64,000 nt of DNA. Origin: Ceratotherium simum simum (Eukaryota; Chordata; Mammalia; Perissodactyla; Rhinocerotidae). The notes beneath the pieces are model-generated. The model was not told the DNA's origin. It was given only the letters and a program-made list of their open reading frames with translations, and searched no databases. The translations under genes were made by a program, and so were the position numbers. Of this stretch, positions 10,730 to 40,539 are shown in pieces; within the stretch, counting starts at the first letter, position 1, and every line of letters begins with the position of its first letter. Where the stretch lies: contig NW_004454291.1 of assembly GCF_000283155.1 (NCBI RefSeq), positions 1,509,320 to 1,573,319 on the forward strand. The letters are read 5' to 3'.

Positions 10730-13700
10730 AAACGTTTTTGTTGTCGTTTTTCTTTAGCAAGAGAGGTGCCACTTAAGGACAGAAAATCCCCATCAATTCC
10801 TGGTCTTTGTTCAGTGAAGCCCCCAGAGTGGTCTCCCCGAGTTGTGTAAATGTGGGCTCCCTTTGTCTGTGGTTTAGCAAAAGCTTCATCACCCCACAGA
10901 ACTGGTTGCAGGAGAGGAAGTGGATCAGTTCAGGTAAGAAGCCCTGGCTCTCCAGCCCTGCCTGCTTCCTGAGATGGTTCCAAGGTAGAGAGACCTATCG
11001 AGATCTCAGTTGTAGCAAAGGGCACTGGGCCACTGAAATAAACCTAGAATGCTTGGAGAGAGACAGGGCCATTAAGGGAAGGAGGAAGAGGGGGAAGGAA
11101 TCTTTGAGGCGGCAAACACTGGAACTGGTCCTCTCCAGGCCTCCTTGAGTCCTGGGAAGGGTGTGTATGTGTGTGTGTGTGCGCGTGTGTGTACCAGAAG
11201 GGCTGATGCTAAGATTTGGGGCTGGATAATTCCTTGTTGTGGGGGGCTGTTCCGTGCATAATAGGATATTTAGCAACATCCCTGATCTCTACCGGGTAGA
11301 TGCCAGTAGCACCCACCCCCAGTTGTGACAAACAAAAATGTCTCCAGACATTTGAGACCATTTCAGACCAAATGTCCTCTGAAGGACAAAATCACCCCCG
11401 GTTGAGAACCACTGGGCTAGGGTGAAAAATGCTCTCCCTGAGCTTAGTTCAGGGCGGGTGCCTTCCCTGAAAGGACTGTTGAGGATGAGTAAGGGCACCT
11501 TGGCTCCAGAAGTAGCTGCTGGAGCCAGTGACCAGCTTCTACGACCACACTCCAAGCGTGGCTTGGGGAACAACGTCGTTGCTCATACAGTTGGCATCTC
11601 CTTTGGGAGAGATTCGACCACATTCCTCAGCTGCCTTACCTCAAGCTGCAGCCCCGTTCCTAAGGGACAACTGACATGGAAGCCTCCCCACCTCCACTAC
11701 TCCAGGGCAGTCTAGCACCCTGGATGTAAAAATAAAGCGCTTTAACCCATCTGTCTGGGAGCTGCCTTCACTGAGTGAAACACTGTGGAGAGGGCAGAAG
11801 GCTTGCCCCAAGGCCAGCCCAGGGAGAAAGACCTCTCTCCAGTGTGCTTGGGAACCCCCACCATTCGGCCAGTTGCTTCTCATGGCCTGGCCCCTCCTGT
11901 CCAACATCCCAGAGGACTCAAGATACGTATCTAAGTCCTCGGGAATCCCGCACAAGTGGAGAGGGTGCAGGCTGAAGCTGTTGAGATGGACAGACAGGAC
12001 GTCTGGATCGCCTCCTCTTACAGCTCTGTGGGTGTAAGCATTGCAGTAAAGGCTCCACCTGGATCCCAAACTGAATTAGAGGGACACTCCGGTTCGTTGT
12101 TAGTTGTTATTGGAAATGGATGCATGATTCTATAGTTCTCTTTCACCTTTAAACCAGGTGCCCTGAGACTCTGTATGAAGATGACATTCTCTGCAAAACC
12201 TGGAATAGGAGGGGCCTCTTAACCCTTACGTTTTGGTCAGAACTGCCCTGCTAATTCCTTTGGATCTCTACTTTACGACACACATCTCCATGACAACAGC
12301 AGCTCCGGGCATCACGGTGTGTTTCCTGCCCAGTAATCAGAGGTTGATAGTGCCAGGGAGTTGTCAGCGCTGCAATCCAGTGCTTCATTGGTGCTTATAA
12401 TTTAGCCTCTCCAGACTAACTCCAGGGAAAAGTGGAGGAAGGGAGGGTGATGTAGGGCCGTGGAGAACTCGCAGAATCTAAAGGCAGGATCCAAGTCACA
12501 GTTGGGGCTCACGGGACTGCAAGGGAAGCAGGCACTCTCTAATCGATCTGACCCCTCCTCTGTGGGTCCATTCCGTCCTCCTTTCTGCACACAAGCCCCC
12601 TCTGCTTATTCACAAGCATGCACACGGGACCCCAGGATACTTTTGGAGGCACAACGGGGCTCAGCCACACCTTCTTGTCTATAAGGAAGGCTTCCCTGAG
12701 GCTAGAGGAAGGGAGGAAAGTCAGTTTTACATCCAGGACTGGTTCCCATCGATGGCCACAGGGCAGGGAGGCCTCAGCTGGGATGTGGGTGCTGTGCTTT
12801 GGGGGAGCTGGCAGGTGAGGTCAACTCACTCCGAAAACAATTATTTTCAGCTCTGGCAAAAATCCATATGGGTTTATGCAAATGAAGTTTTCACTTTTGA
12901 ATAAATAGCCAGAAGCCCCCGTGAAGGCACGTCCAGTCTCTCCACTTCTTGCAGGTGGAGGGTGTGGCCCACCTGCTCCCAGCAGGTCATCTCCCAGTGG
13001 CCACCACTTGGCTGTGGCCCATCCATTTATCTCCACCACTGCTTGTTCCACCAGGCACGCCTGTAGCCATCGAGTCATGATGCTCCTGCAAGTTGTTCCA
13101 ATGAAACTACAGGTAAATTTTGTCCTCTAAAGCTACAAGTGAGGAGATGGATATAGATGTATATACCTTCTAGGTTAGGTGAGAGATCAGGAAGTTGAGG
13201 TAAATCATACCAGAGAGCCTCGATTTTCCGTTAAGCAGGAGGCAGGGCAAGAGTGGAGGGGTCAGGGTTGTGGAGATCAGGGCTTCCCACTACGTGCCCC
13301 AGCCTGGGTGCCTCAGATGAGTTACAGGTGAGCAGAGACATCCTTGGTACTCAAGATGGCCCAGCCCAGCAGGCTGCGTGGTTTTAGGGTACTGTCGTCA
13401 AAAACAGGAGGAGGTTGGTATGGAAGATTTCATAGAGGCAGAAACAAGAGCACTTGACAACTGATTAAATGCCCAGGACGAGGGACATGAGGACAAGAAG
13501 AGACAATTTTTTGACCTCAGTGCGCTGGGATGGGCTCAGAGTGTACTAGTTCCTACAACATCTAAATACTACTCACTCTCTTTTTCAGATTGTAACTCCT
13601 ACGGGAGAGGCACGAGGGCAAGTTTATCTTTGTACCCCCAGAGCCTTGATCAATTAGAAAATTAATGATGGTTTATTTATAGATTAAACCCTTCTAGCCA

Positions 13701-13750
13701 CCTCCAAGCCTAAATGAAGAGTGAACATCTTATCCTTTCTCAGTCCCTCC
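10730..13750. other. Gene-free stretch
   Basis: Short open frames occur on both strands, but none has splice sites, codon periodicity or a recognisable domain. Apart from the MER5A-like element at 11245-11415 and a small (GT)n run near 11160 I see nothing assignable. Confidence 0.35.
11245..11415 (+). mobile_element. MER5A-like hAT-Charlie DNA transposon relic
   Basis: The segment resembles the MER5A consensus as I know it: ATGCCAGTAGCACCC, then AAAATGTCTCCAGACATTT, and the terminal GGTTGAGAACCACTG. It is a non-autonomous fossil transposon with no coding capacity. Confidence 0.7.
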
Positions 13751-13774
13751 TCCTGGGTAAAGAGTGGAGTCATA

Positions 13775-13895
13775 TGTGTATGCATGCATGTGTGTGTGTA
13801 GGGTTTGATGGTGATGGGGGTGTGTGTGTATGGTTTAAGGGTATTGGGATGTGTGTGTGCACGTATGTGTGTATGTATGTGTGTGTGTGATGGTG
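13775..13895. repeat. (GT)n-rich microsatellite cluster
   Basis: Interrupted runs of GT mixed with GTAT and GGTGAT units. It is likely polymorphic in length. Confidence 0.8.
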
Positions 13896-13899
13896 GTTG

Positions 13900-15300
13900 T
13901 GGTGGTTTGGGTGGAGAAAGTGCCCACACGCTGTGGACTGCCCACAGATGACCAACCTATTATGGGTTCTAGGAACATACTCTAGGCCAGCCCCTAGGAC
14001 AGGGATTCTGTGAGCTGCAACTGGCCAGCTCATCCTCTCCTCCTGCCACAGGGGGCACTGCCAAAAGTGACTGATTCAGGAGGTCTGTCCAGTCCCAACC
14101 CAATAACTAGGCTGCTAGTTTTCATTAATGTGGGCCTGGAGGGAGCAGTCATAGGGGGCCTTTGTGAGACATTGCCCCTCTGTACAAGGCAAGGGTGTCT
14201 GTACCGTTATCTCTGGCCAGTGTTGCACGCAGGTGGCCTGCGTGTCCTCTGGGCTGGGCTCACAACCCAGCTACAGAACCTGGTTTCTGCTACAAGCCAT
14301 CAGTATGGACAGGGTGCTGGGCACAGGGGTGGCTGAGGTGTCAAGGACTGCAGGATAAAATGCAGCAACATGCATCCATGCAGAAAGAAAGGGTTCCTTG
14401 GGCTAGGGCATTTACAGGATGCCAGGAAGTACCACCTGACCCCACGAGGGAGGAGGCAGTACTAAATCGTGAGCGCTGACCCTAGAGTACAAGGACACAG
14501 AAGGAAAAAGGCTGACAGTTAAGTCTCCCCTCTGCTGCCTCCAGCATGCCCTGCAGGCTAGCTTCCCTCTCTGCCCTGCGCCCGCAGCCAGGGGGATTAG
14601 AGCGGTGTCCTGATGGTTGTTGTAGCCCCTGACAAACATGAGTTAGATTTCTTGGTCCTTGTTCCTGTAGGGGAAGAGGCGCCTGAATTCAACTGATGGG
14701 GTTGGACAAGGTTTGCAGTAGAGAAATGAAGCTAAAGTGATCTTGTGTGGAGCCCGATGTCTTTTGCTGCTTCTACACCTGAATATGTTGCAGGAACTGA
14801 TGGATTATATGCTTGCACTTTTCTAGTGCCTTAAGGGTTAGAGGCAATTTTCCCATTCAGGGACTGCTGTATGTAGAGGGTGACAGTGGGACACACAGAT
14901 CACTCCCCAACCCGCCTCTCTTTCCCCTCCCGGATGGTCCAGCATAAACAATAAAGAATACGAGGTTAAATCACAGCTTTTCTTAAAAACTTGATTGCTG
15001 CTGCCAGTGTTCGCAGAGGCCATTTCTCAGTGCAATAGCGCCGCCTGTCGGATGCAGACGCCCGGTACACCTGCTACTGAAGAACTCCAGGCCCAGGAGG
15101 CTTTGTAGCTCTCCAGCCTAGTACCCCCATTTTGGGGTGAATCAAGTCAAACCGATGATTAACAAGATGGGAAGAGCCTAAAACGCCTCGCTAGTCAAGT
15201 GGAAATGGTATGCTAAAGAGGGCAGTCAGTGTGGCCCTAGAGGAGTTTTTCATGAAAAAATGGCAGTTACCGCTTTGGGAGAAATCACCTAAAGCAAAGA
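13900..15300. other. Gene-free stretch
   Basis: No gene was recognised. Several overlapping short frames at 14.0-14.5 kb lack splice signals and similarity. The stretch may include 5' parts of the retroviral relic that begins near 15.3 kb, but I could not show this. Confidence 0.3.
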
Positions 15301-15344
15301 CATGGATCAATAGGTCCCTCAGATCTCAGAGGTTCCCCTAAATG

Positions 15345-16250
15345 CCTGGGCTTTGTTCACTGATGGCTTAGCTGAGTTGAAAACTGCTGGGGCCCATTGG
15401 GTGGCTGCTGCTGTCCAGCCTCAGGGACAACTATACAAAACTGAAAGTGGACATCATCACTCTGCTCAGTGGGCAAAACTCAAGGCCATTCTCAGCCCAA
15501 GTCTGGCCAGCACTCCCCTTGATGAACCTGGTTACATTTCACTGACTTGGGTTGTTAGCCAATGGCCTGGCTGCTTGGTTCGCCACTTGGAAGATGACAG
15601 ATATGGAAAATTAAAGACACATCCTTTGGGGCAGTGAACTATGCAAACACACCTTATCTCTATCTGACAATTGGGTCATTCATGTGGATGCTCATGGTGG
15701 GCACCTGGTCTCTGATAAGACTGACTGGCACCAAGCTGCTGATCAAACTTGCACCTTCCAGAAGCGCCCTTCCGCTCCTGGTAAACTGACTCCAGCGAAC
15801 CTTTGACACCCTTTCCCTAGAGAGGCTCCCCTGGTGCTGGTGTTTTTGTTCCAGTCTGATCTGCTGACTCAGGCCACATCATTATGCCCCGGAAACTAAA
15901 CTGGTCATGTTTTAGGGTTTGCAGACCCTCTACAGTCTGACATTGGTGCGCCTTTTGTCACAAAAGCCACCCCAAAATGGGCCAATAGTCAGGGTGTTGG
16001 ATGGACAATCCACACCCCCTACCATCCACAGCATCTGGTTGCCGAGCACTGGAACGGCCTCCTCAAAATCAGCTCTACCTCCTTCACCTCCTCCTGGTCC
16101 ACACACCTTAGTAAGGCAGCCTGGTCACTGAATGTGGCTGTCTCCTCCTGGTCAGCTACCTCTTGGGTAATGATCGGGATGAAAGGAGTGGGGAGCTGTC
16201 CAGACTTATTTTGAAAATTAAAGATTCTGCCCTGACCATTCCTTGGGATG
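15345..16250 (+). mobile_element. Endogenous retrovirus pol relic (RNase H to integrase)
   Basis: Translation in changing frames gives a retroviral RNase H-like start (FTDG motif near 15355) and its HVDAHGGH-like end near 15680. About 15915-16130 gives an integrase core-like stretch with a YHPQ motif and a WNGLLK segment. The pieces lie in different frames and are separated by stops and frameshifts. No gag, env or paired LTR was recognised, so this is an inactive fragment of an old class I-like element. Confidence 0.65.
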
Positions 16251-16459
16251 ACTCTTTTTTTCTCCTAATGGCTACCACAGGCCAGCCTGGTTGGTAGACC
16301 CTCTGGGTACAGCCCGGCCAAAAGAGAGCCTAGGGAATTCCAACTTAAATCTGGTCCAGCCACAAGGATTCTCTTTTTGGACTGACATCGTTCTAGATCG
16401 TGAAGACAATGACCACTTGATTGAAGACACTGCTCTCCAGACCCCCTATAGTGGCCCGC

Positions 16460-17650
16460 ACATGCTGTGGCAGGCTGAACAATGGCTCCCAAAAGATATC
16501 CAGGTCCTAATCCTGTGATATGTCACTTTATAGGGTAAAAGGGATTTTGCAGATATGATTAAGTTACGAATCTTCAGATGGGGAGATTATCCTGGATTAT
16601 TCCAGTGGGCACTAAATGTTATCCCAACTGTCCTTATAAGAGGGAAATAGAGATTTTACTACAGAAGGCAATGTGACAATGGGAACAGAGGGACTTGAGA
16701 TTTTTTCAGTAGTTTTTAAATACAAGGCACTTTTAAGAAATGCTCAATGAGCTTACTTCCAAGGCATGTATAATCAACGGATTCAACTTCAAAGTCACCT
16801 TTAAATTTCACAATAACCATTGCTTTACCAGTTGTATAGTTGTCTCAACAATGTTTCAAAAGCATTTGAAACAACAGAAAGACAAAGGAGTTCTTTAGTG
16901 TGTGAAACAGCAACGCAAACTATCAACTTTATTAACACCACAATAATTCTTATCTTTATTTTAGCCTTCAATCTAGCTGACAAGCATTATATTCCTTAGA
17001 AGCTGCCTACCATCTAACAGAGATACGTTTTTCTGACTTCATTTTTCCTAAGAGAAGAGAGGCATATATGCTTTTCTTCCATAACCATCTCAGTTGGCTG
17101 GGAGGTTTTACACTGGGGATTAGAATGAGATAAACTGTTTCTTAACTTCCCCTTGGCCAGAAGACCTCTCTCGCAGCAGGATTTCTCAGGCCCCTTCCTT
17201 TGAGGGCTGCTGGCCCTCGAACTTCCCTTCATCAAGGCTCCTAAATGGAGAGATTGCTTAATTCACATAAGTCACCGTTATCACCAGAAAACATCTCCTG
17301 GTACCTGCTAGTTCTGGGCACCAGAATAGGCTCTACAGGATCAAGACACAGGTCTCTACCTGCTTTCTAGAGCTTACACTTTGGGTGGGGTATAGACAGA
17401 TACTAAATGAGCCAGCCAGCCATTTAGGGGCAGCAGGAGAAGGTAAAGGCAGTGCACACAACTTGCTCGGGTGTAGGAGAGGGGAGACGGCTGGAGTGGG
17501 CTAGGTTTACCAGAGGGGAGTTTTGAAAGACTGATGGAGATAGAGAATAGAGACGGAGGTTGAGAGGGGTTAGAAAATGCCGGGGACGTTCCCAGTACTG
17601 AAGGTAACGCCAATGCTTAGAAGGAGGAAAGATAGGACATGCAGACGGAG
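16460..17650. other. Gene-free stretch with an old interspersed repeat
   Basis: About 16465-16690 reads like a common old mammalian repeat (GGATTTTGCAGATATGATTAA, then GGGGAGATTATCCTGGATTA), but I cannot name the family with certainty. The rest shows no gene. Confidence 0.4.
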
Positions 17651-17679
17651 CCACTCAAGACCAGGCTCCACCCCAAACT

Positions 17680-17950
17680 ACTCATTCATTCATTCACTCA
17701 AAAATTATTCAGGTGCCCGAGTGTGAGGTACCGTATTGGTCACAGGGGATACAGCGATGAACACGACAGAAGGCCCTTGAGTGGGGCCTGTGAAAGGAAC
17801 AGACGTGAAGGCCAGCGTGGCTGCACACGGGGACCAAGGGCAGGAAAGCAGAGGCCAGGGCCAGCTGCAGGCAGGGCTAGATCATGCAGGGTCTTGCAGG
17901 CCGTGGTTAGGAGCTTGGATTTTATTCTGGGGAATAACATGACATTGCGT
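17680..17950 (-). repeat. L2-like repeat fragment next to the COPS6 promoter
   Basis: It starts with CATTCATTCATTCACTC and contains GCAGGGTCTTGCAGGCCGTGG and GGATTTTATTCTGGGGAATA, wording shared with the repeat at 49.42-50.09 kb. Orientation is inferred from the CATTCATTC start, which is the complement of the usual TTGAATGAATG 3' end. Confidence 0.55.
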
Positions 17951-18099
17951 TCACTCTGCAACAGCCTTAGAAACTAGGCAGTCTTATCCCAATTTTACCG
18001 ACGAGAACGGTAAGATTGGGGCAGGGTGGGGTTAGTAATTTGTTTAAGGTCAGCCGCAGGCGAGAAGCGGTACCAGGGTCTACGAAAATCTGTTGGCTC

Positions 18100-20732
<2,633 letters not shown>

Positions 20733-20823
20733 TGAGAGGGTACTTGAAGGAATGATGCAAAGGGGTCAGACAGCTGTCCCAGATGGGAGGCGTGCTCAAT
20801 TCCCTTCACAGAAACCTGTCATT

Positions 20824-20829
20824 AATAAA
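20824..20829 (+). terminator. COPS6: COPS6 polyadenylation signal
   Basis: Canonical AATAAA 92 bases after the COPS6 stop codon, a normal distance for a short 3' UTR. Confidence 0.75.
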
Positions 20830-20832
20830 AGG

Positions 20833-21860
20833 GGAGCAGCCCCTCAGCACCCCTTCCAGTGGCTCTGTCCTCTCTGTTAGGCACCACACAGGTTTCTCAA
20901 ATTGGATCTTAGAGGCCCTTGGTTCCAGCCTCGCTCCGAGGCCCCAGTCCCTTCTTTATCGTCAGCTCTTCTCGACACCCTTCAGATTGGGAGCTTATTG
21001 CCATTTGAAGTGACCCCATGTCCAGTCAGGTAGACTATCTATTGAGCCAAAGCCTGCCTTCCACCTAAGAGAGCTCTGTTCTGCTCTTTAATGTCTCCTT
21101 GTGACATCAATTCACAAAGACCAACTCTGGAAATAAGTGACTCCTTTCCCAAGCTAAATTGTTTTTCACACACAAAAAGGGGAGTGGGAGGGAGAGGGAT
21201 ATTAAGCACATTTCTATCAGGGACATCTCAAAGCCTTGATCTTATGGGCACGGTGTATCGCCAAGCAGATGTTTCTCAATTACCACTAACATTAAGTGCC
21301 TACTACACTGATAGGTGCCTAACCCATAGGACACCTCAACCTTAGGAGGCAGCAGTACTGGTGTCTGTACTTTAGAGAGGTCAGGAGTTGGTCTCAACAT
21401 GGGGAGTGTTATATATATATATAGTTACTTGTGCCACGTATCACATTTCCATGTGCCACCCTCCAGTTCCCCAATTTTCATCACCCCCTATACAAGGCTT
21501 TAGAGTGAGAGTTGGGGACTAGGGAGGTTTGAGTGATGAGATGTCTCAAGTCAAGAAGCAGAAATGCAGAGGCAGTGGCTCCGAGAGGCTCTGCGTCCCC
21601 AGAACCTGAGGGGCACACAGCAGTAAAGCTCAAATATTTGAGACTAAAGGGAGAGGGATTGGAGTGGAGATCACCCACATAATATCTATACAGTGGACCT
21701 TCTCCTTCCTCACTGCACCCCAGGGTCTGCATTGGTGCCTGGCAGGTAGAATAGGTACTTTACTCAGGAAATTTGTTGAGTGAATGGAGTAAGACAAGCA
21801 TAAAGAAACAAGATATCAATCTAGAAAACTCACAATACCTTGTTGTAACAGAAGGCAGCA
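20833..21860. other. Intergenic stretch between COPS6 and MCM7 3' ends
   Basis: This separates the two convergent genes. No exon was seen; a short (AT)n run lies at about 21410-21421. Confidence 0.45.
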
Positions 21861-21872
21861 ATCTATAAACAC

Positions 21873-21878
21873 TTTATT
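21873..21878 (-). terminator. MCM7: MCM7 polyadenylation signal
   Basis: TTTATT on the plus strand is AATAAA on the minus strand, about 140 bases downstream of the MCM7 stop codon. Confidence 0.7.
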
Positions 21879-22018
21879 AGCAAAAGGAATGAATGAGACA
21901 AGTGCAGCTCAGGAAAAACAAGCATAGCTCCTTTCCCCTCCAGGGCATTGGTAGACCTTTGAAGGAGGGGGTTAGCACGGTGTGCAGGGTAGACCCCAGT
22001 GTCTCAAGCAGGCTGGAG

Positions 22019-29534
<7,516 letters not shown>

Positions 29535-29948
29535 TACTGCCGAGGGCCGTGCGGCAGCAGTTGGCGACCTCAAGGTTCTCACTCTCGGGATAACAGAGAA
29601 CGTCCGCGCGGCTGACTGCGGCCGACCAACCGAAATTGGCGCGAAACGTCGCCCCTCACGTGACCGGCGCCACTGCGTGCGGGCCAATCGGAGAGGAGGC
29701 CCTCCACCCTCCCCGCTCGCCGCAGGCCCCCGCCTCGGCCAATCACCGGGCGAGCCTGGACTGAGTGACTGGGAAGCGGCGCGGGTGTCGAGAGGGAAAG
29801 ACTAGGCGAGGCGGGGCGGGCGCCGGGTTTCCCGCGGTCGGAGGAGACTCGCTCTTAAAGGGCCAGCGCGCGCGTCCTTTTGTTCCGCGGCCGCCGGGCG
29901 GGGTAGGCCCAACTTTCGCTGTCTCCTTGTCTACTCTTCCGAACGCCT
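29535..29948. promoter_or_regulatory. Bidirectional MCM7/AP4M1 promoter
   Basis: 414 bases of CpG-rich DNA between divergent start codons. It contains TTGGCGCGAAA at 29636-29646 (an E2F site, TTTCGCGCC on the other strand), CACGTG at 29657-29662 (E-box), and CCAAT boxes at 29684-29688 and 29739-29743. A reverse CCAAT (ATTGG, 29635-29639) overlaps the E2F site. There is no TATA box. E2F control of MCM genes is well established; which elements serve AP4M1 is unknown. Confidence 0.8.
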
Positions 29949-33631
<3,683 letters not shown>

Positions 33632-33839
33632 GGCTCCCCACACGAGGACGCAGACAGCAAAGGCAGTGGTCTGTGGATTGGCAGGACAAGACTGTCTCTT
33701 CCAGCCTTCTGGCCCATGGCTATGCATCTGGCTGGAAGAGTCCTGAGTCCTAGAGACCAGGTGGGCTTGACTGGTTGGACCCTCCTGTGGTATCTAACCT
33801 AGGAAGGACTGAGGTGGATCAGAACTTACAAATCAAACT

Positions 33840-33845
33840 TTTATT
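33840..33845 (-). terminator. TAF6: TAF6 polyadenylation signal
   Basis: AATAAA on the minus strand, about 130 bases after the TAF6 stop codon. No canonical AATAAA follows AP4M1 on the plus strand before TAF6 begins, so the AP4M1 transcript may end at a variant signal or overlap TAF6. Confidence 0.65.
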
Positions 33846-33977
33846 TTGGGGAACTGGCTGTACAATATCTAAAAAGAAAGTAATGTGGGGGAAGCAGAAT
33901 ACTGCTTCCTTCCACCCATCGTATGTGTGTGTGTGTGAATCGGGGGAGAGGAGAAGGTCGGCAGATGTGTGACAGCA

Positions 33978-38851
<4,874 letters not shown>

Positions 38852-39029
38852 TCAGGGGTGGCTTCTGTTCATCCCCACGTGAGTCAGCACTGGGTGCAAC
38901 AGAAGGAAGTAGCAATCCGATCCAATTCAACACAATTTATTGAGCTTTGATTCTACTGAGCTCAATATTCTATTGAGCTCTGATTCTATCCTAGAATCTC
39001 TAGATTCTATCCTAGGCACTGGACAAGTG

Positions 39030-39175
39030 CGGTACAGCAGAATGATCTCGGCCTTTAATTTAAATCCTAGCCTAGCTCTACTTAGCTGTGTTACCTGGGC
39101 ACGTTACTTAAATTCTCCCAGCTTTGGGTTTCTTCTCTGTAAAATGTGGAAAATGTCTTTTTTCCTAAGGTTGTT
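39030..39175 (+). repeat. MIR SINE in TAF6 intron 1
   Basis: TTAGCTGTGTTACCTGGGCA followed by ACTTAAATTCTCCCAGCTTT and CTGTAAAATGTGG is the sense MIR core, diverged. Confidence 0.6.
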
Positions 39176-39689
39176 AATGTGCAATATCTTCATCTCTCTT
39201 GCCCCTTCTTGCATCATTAATCATGCTTGACAAAAATACAATATTGGTGAAATAGAACTCTCTCACTTGCTCTGAGCCTACAGACCTGTACAATTGAACG
39301 TTATGAGAAAACACACAACCATCCCAACCAATTCCCATTTTAAATTCATGGCCGTAAACTTCAAATGGGCCCTTAATGCTGCCAGACAATCACATTGCCC
39401 CTCAGTGCACTCAGTCCCCCCTCTGTCTTATTTGACACCTCTTCTCCTCCCTCACTTCGGCCATCAGAAGAGACCTCCACAGACTCCCACCATCACATCT
39501 ACCCAGTGCGCAGCACCGGGGCCCACATACTCTGCCTTCACACCTGCTACTGTGGAGAAACTGCTCACGCCCCTCATGAGCTCAAGCACTGCTCCAGCAT
39601 TTCTCCCATCTCCCTGCAGCGTCGATTTCTCAACCTACCAGATCATCCCCATCAGCCTACAAAGTGCGGTGATTTTTCCCATCTAAAAC

Positions 39690-40113
39690 AACAAAACAGT
39701 GGTCTATCCATACAATGGGATATTATTCAGCCTTAAAAAGGAGCAAGATTCTGACCCGTGCTACAACATGGATGAACCTTGAAGACATTATGCTGAGTAA
39801 AATAAGCCAGTCACAAAAAAGACAAATATTGTATGATTCCACTTATATGATGTTCTTAGAGTAGGCAAATTCATAGAGTCAGAAAGTAGAAGGGTAGTTG
39901 CCAGGGGCTAGGAGGAGGGGAGAAAAGGGTGTTATTGTTTGACAGGTACAGAGTTTCAGTTTCGCACCATAAAGAGTTCTGGAGATGGATGGTGGTAATG
40001 GTTACACAATATGAATATTCTTAAACACTACTGAACTGCACACTTCAAAATAGTTAAGATGGTAAGTTTTATGTTATGTGTATTTCACCACAATTAAAAA
40101 TTTTTTAAAAAAT
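39690..40113 (+). mobile_element. L1 3' end fragment
   Basis: Begins with GGGATATTATTCAGCCTTAA and continues ACATGGATGAACCTTGAAGA, AATAAGCCAGTCACAAAAAA and GATGGTAAGTTTTATGTTAT, the end of L1 ORF2 and its 3' UTR in sense orientation. It is heavily 5'-truncated. Confidence 0.8.
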
Positions 40114-40197
40114 CTTTTCTTCATTCCACTTTCTCTACAAGCTATACTCTGTTTTTCGGCTCCCCCTTGCAACAAAACCCCTGGAAAGAGTTGTCTT

Positions 40198-40492
40198 TTT
40201 TTTGTGTGTGTGAGGAAGATCAGCCCTGAGCTAACATCCATGCTAATCCTTCTTTTTTTGCTGAGGAAGACTGGCTCTGAGCTAACATCTATTGCCAATC
40301 CTCCGACTTCCCCCACCCCCAAAGCCCCAGTAGATAGTTGTATGTCATAGTTGCACATCCTTCTAGTTGCCGTATGTGGGACGCGGCCTCAGCATGGCCA
40401 GAGAAGCAGTGCGTTGGTGCGCACCCAGGATCCAAACGCCGACCGCCAGTAGCAGAGCGTGCGCACTTAACCGCTAAGCCACAGGGCCGGCC
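40198..40492 (-). repeat. ERE SINE in TAF6 intron 1
   Basis: Full-length reverse ERE. A 17-base target-site duplication CTGGAAAGAGTTGTCTT lies at 40181-40197 and 40493-40509. It has the same orientation as the TAF6 transcript. Confidence 0.94.
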
Positions 40493-40539
40493 CTGGAAAG
40501 AGTTGTCTTAACTCTCTGTTTCTAACTCCTGTCTTCTCC

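Noticed and set aside
11641..12069. 142-codon minus-strand frame
   Set aside because: No splice signals, no domain and no codon periodicity. Such frames are expected by chance in GC-moderate DNA.
13775..13895. Regularly spaced GT-rich units that might suggest a CRISPR-like or regulatory array
   Set aside because: Units are 2-6 bases long with no spacers. It is a simple microsatellite in a mammalian genome.
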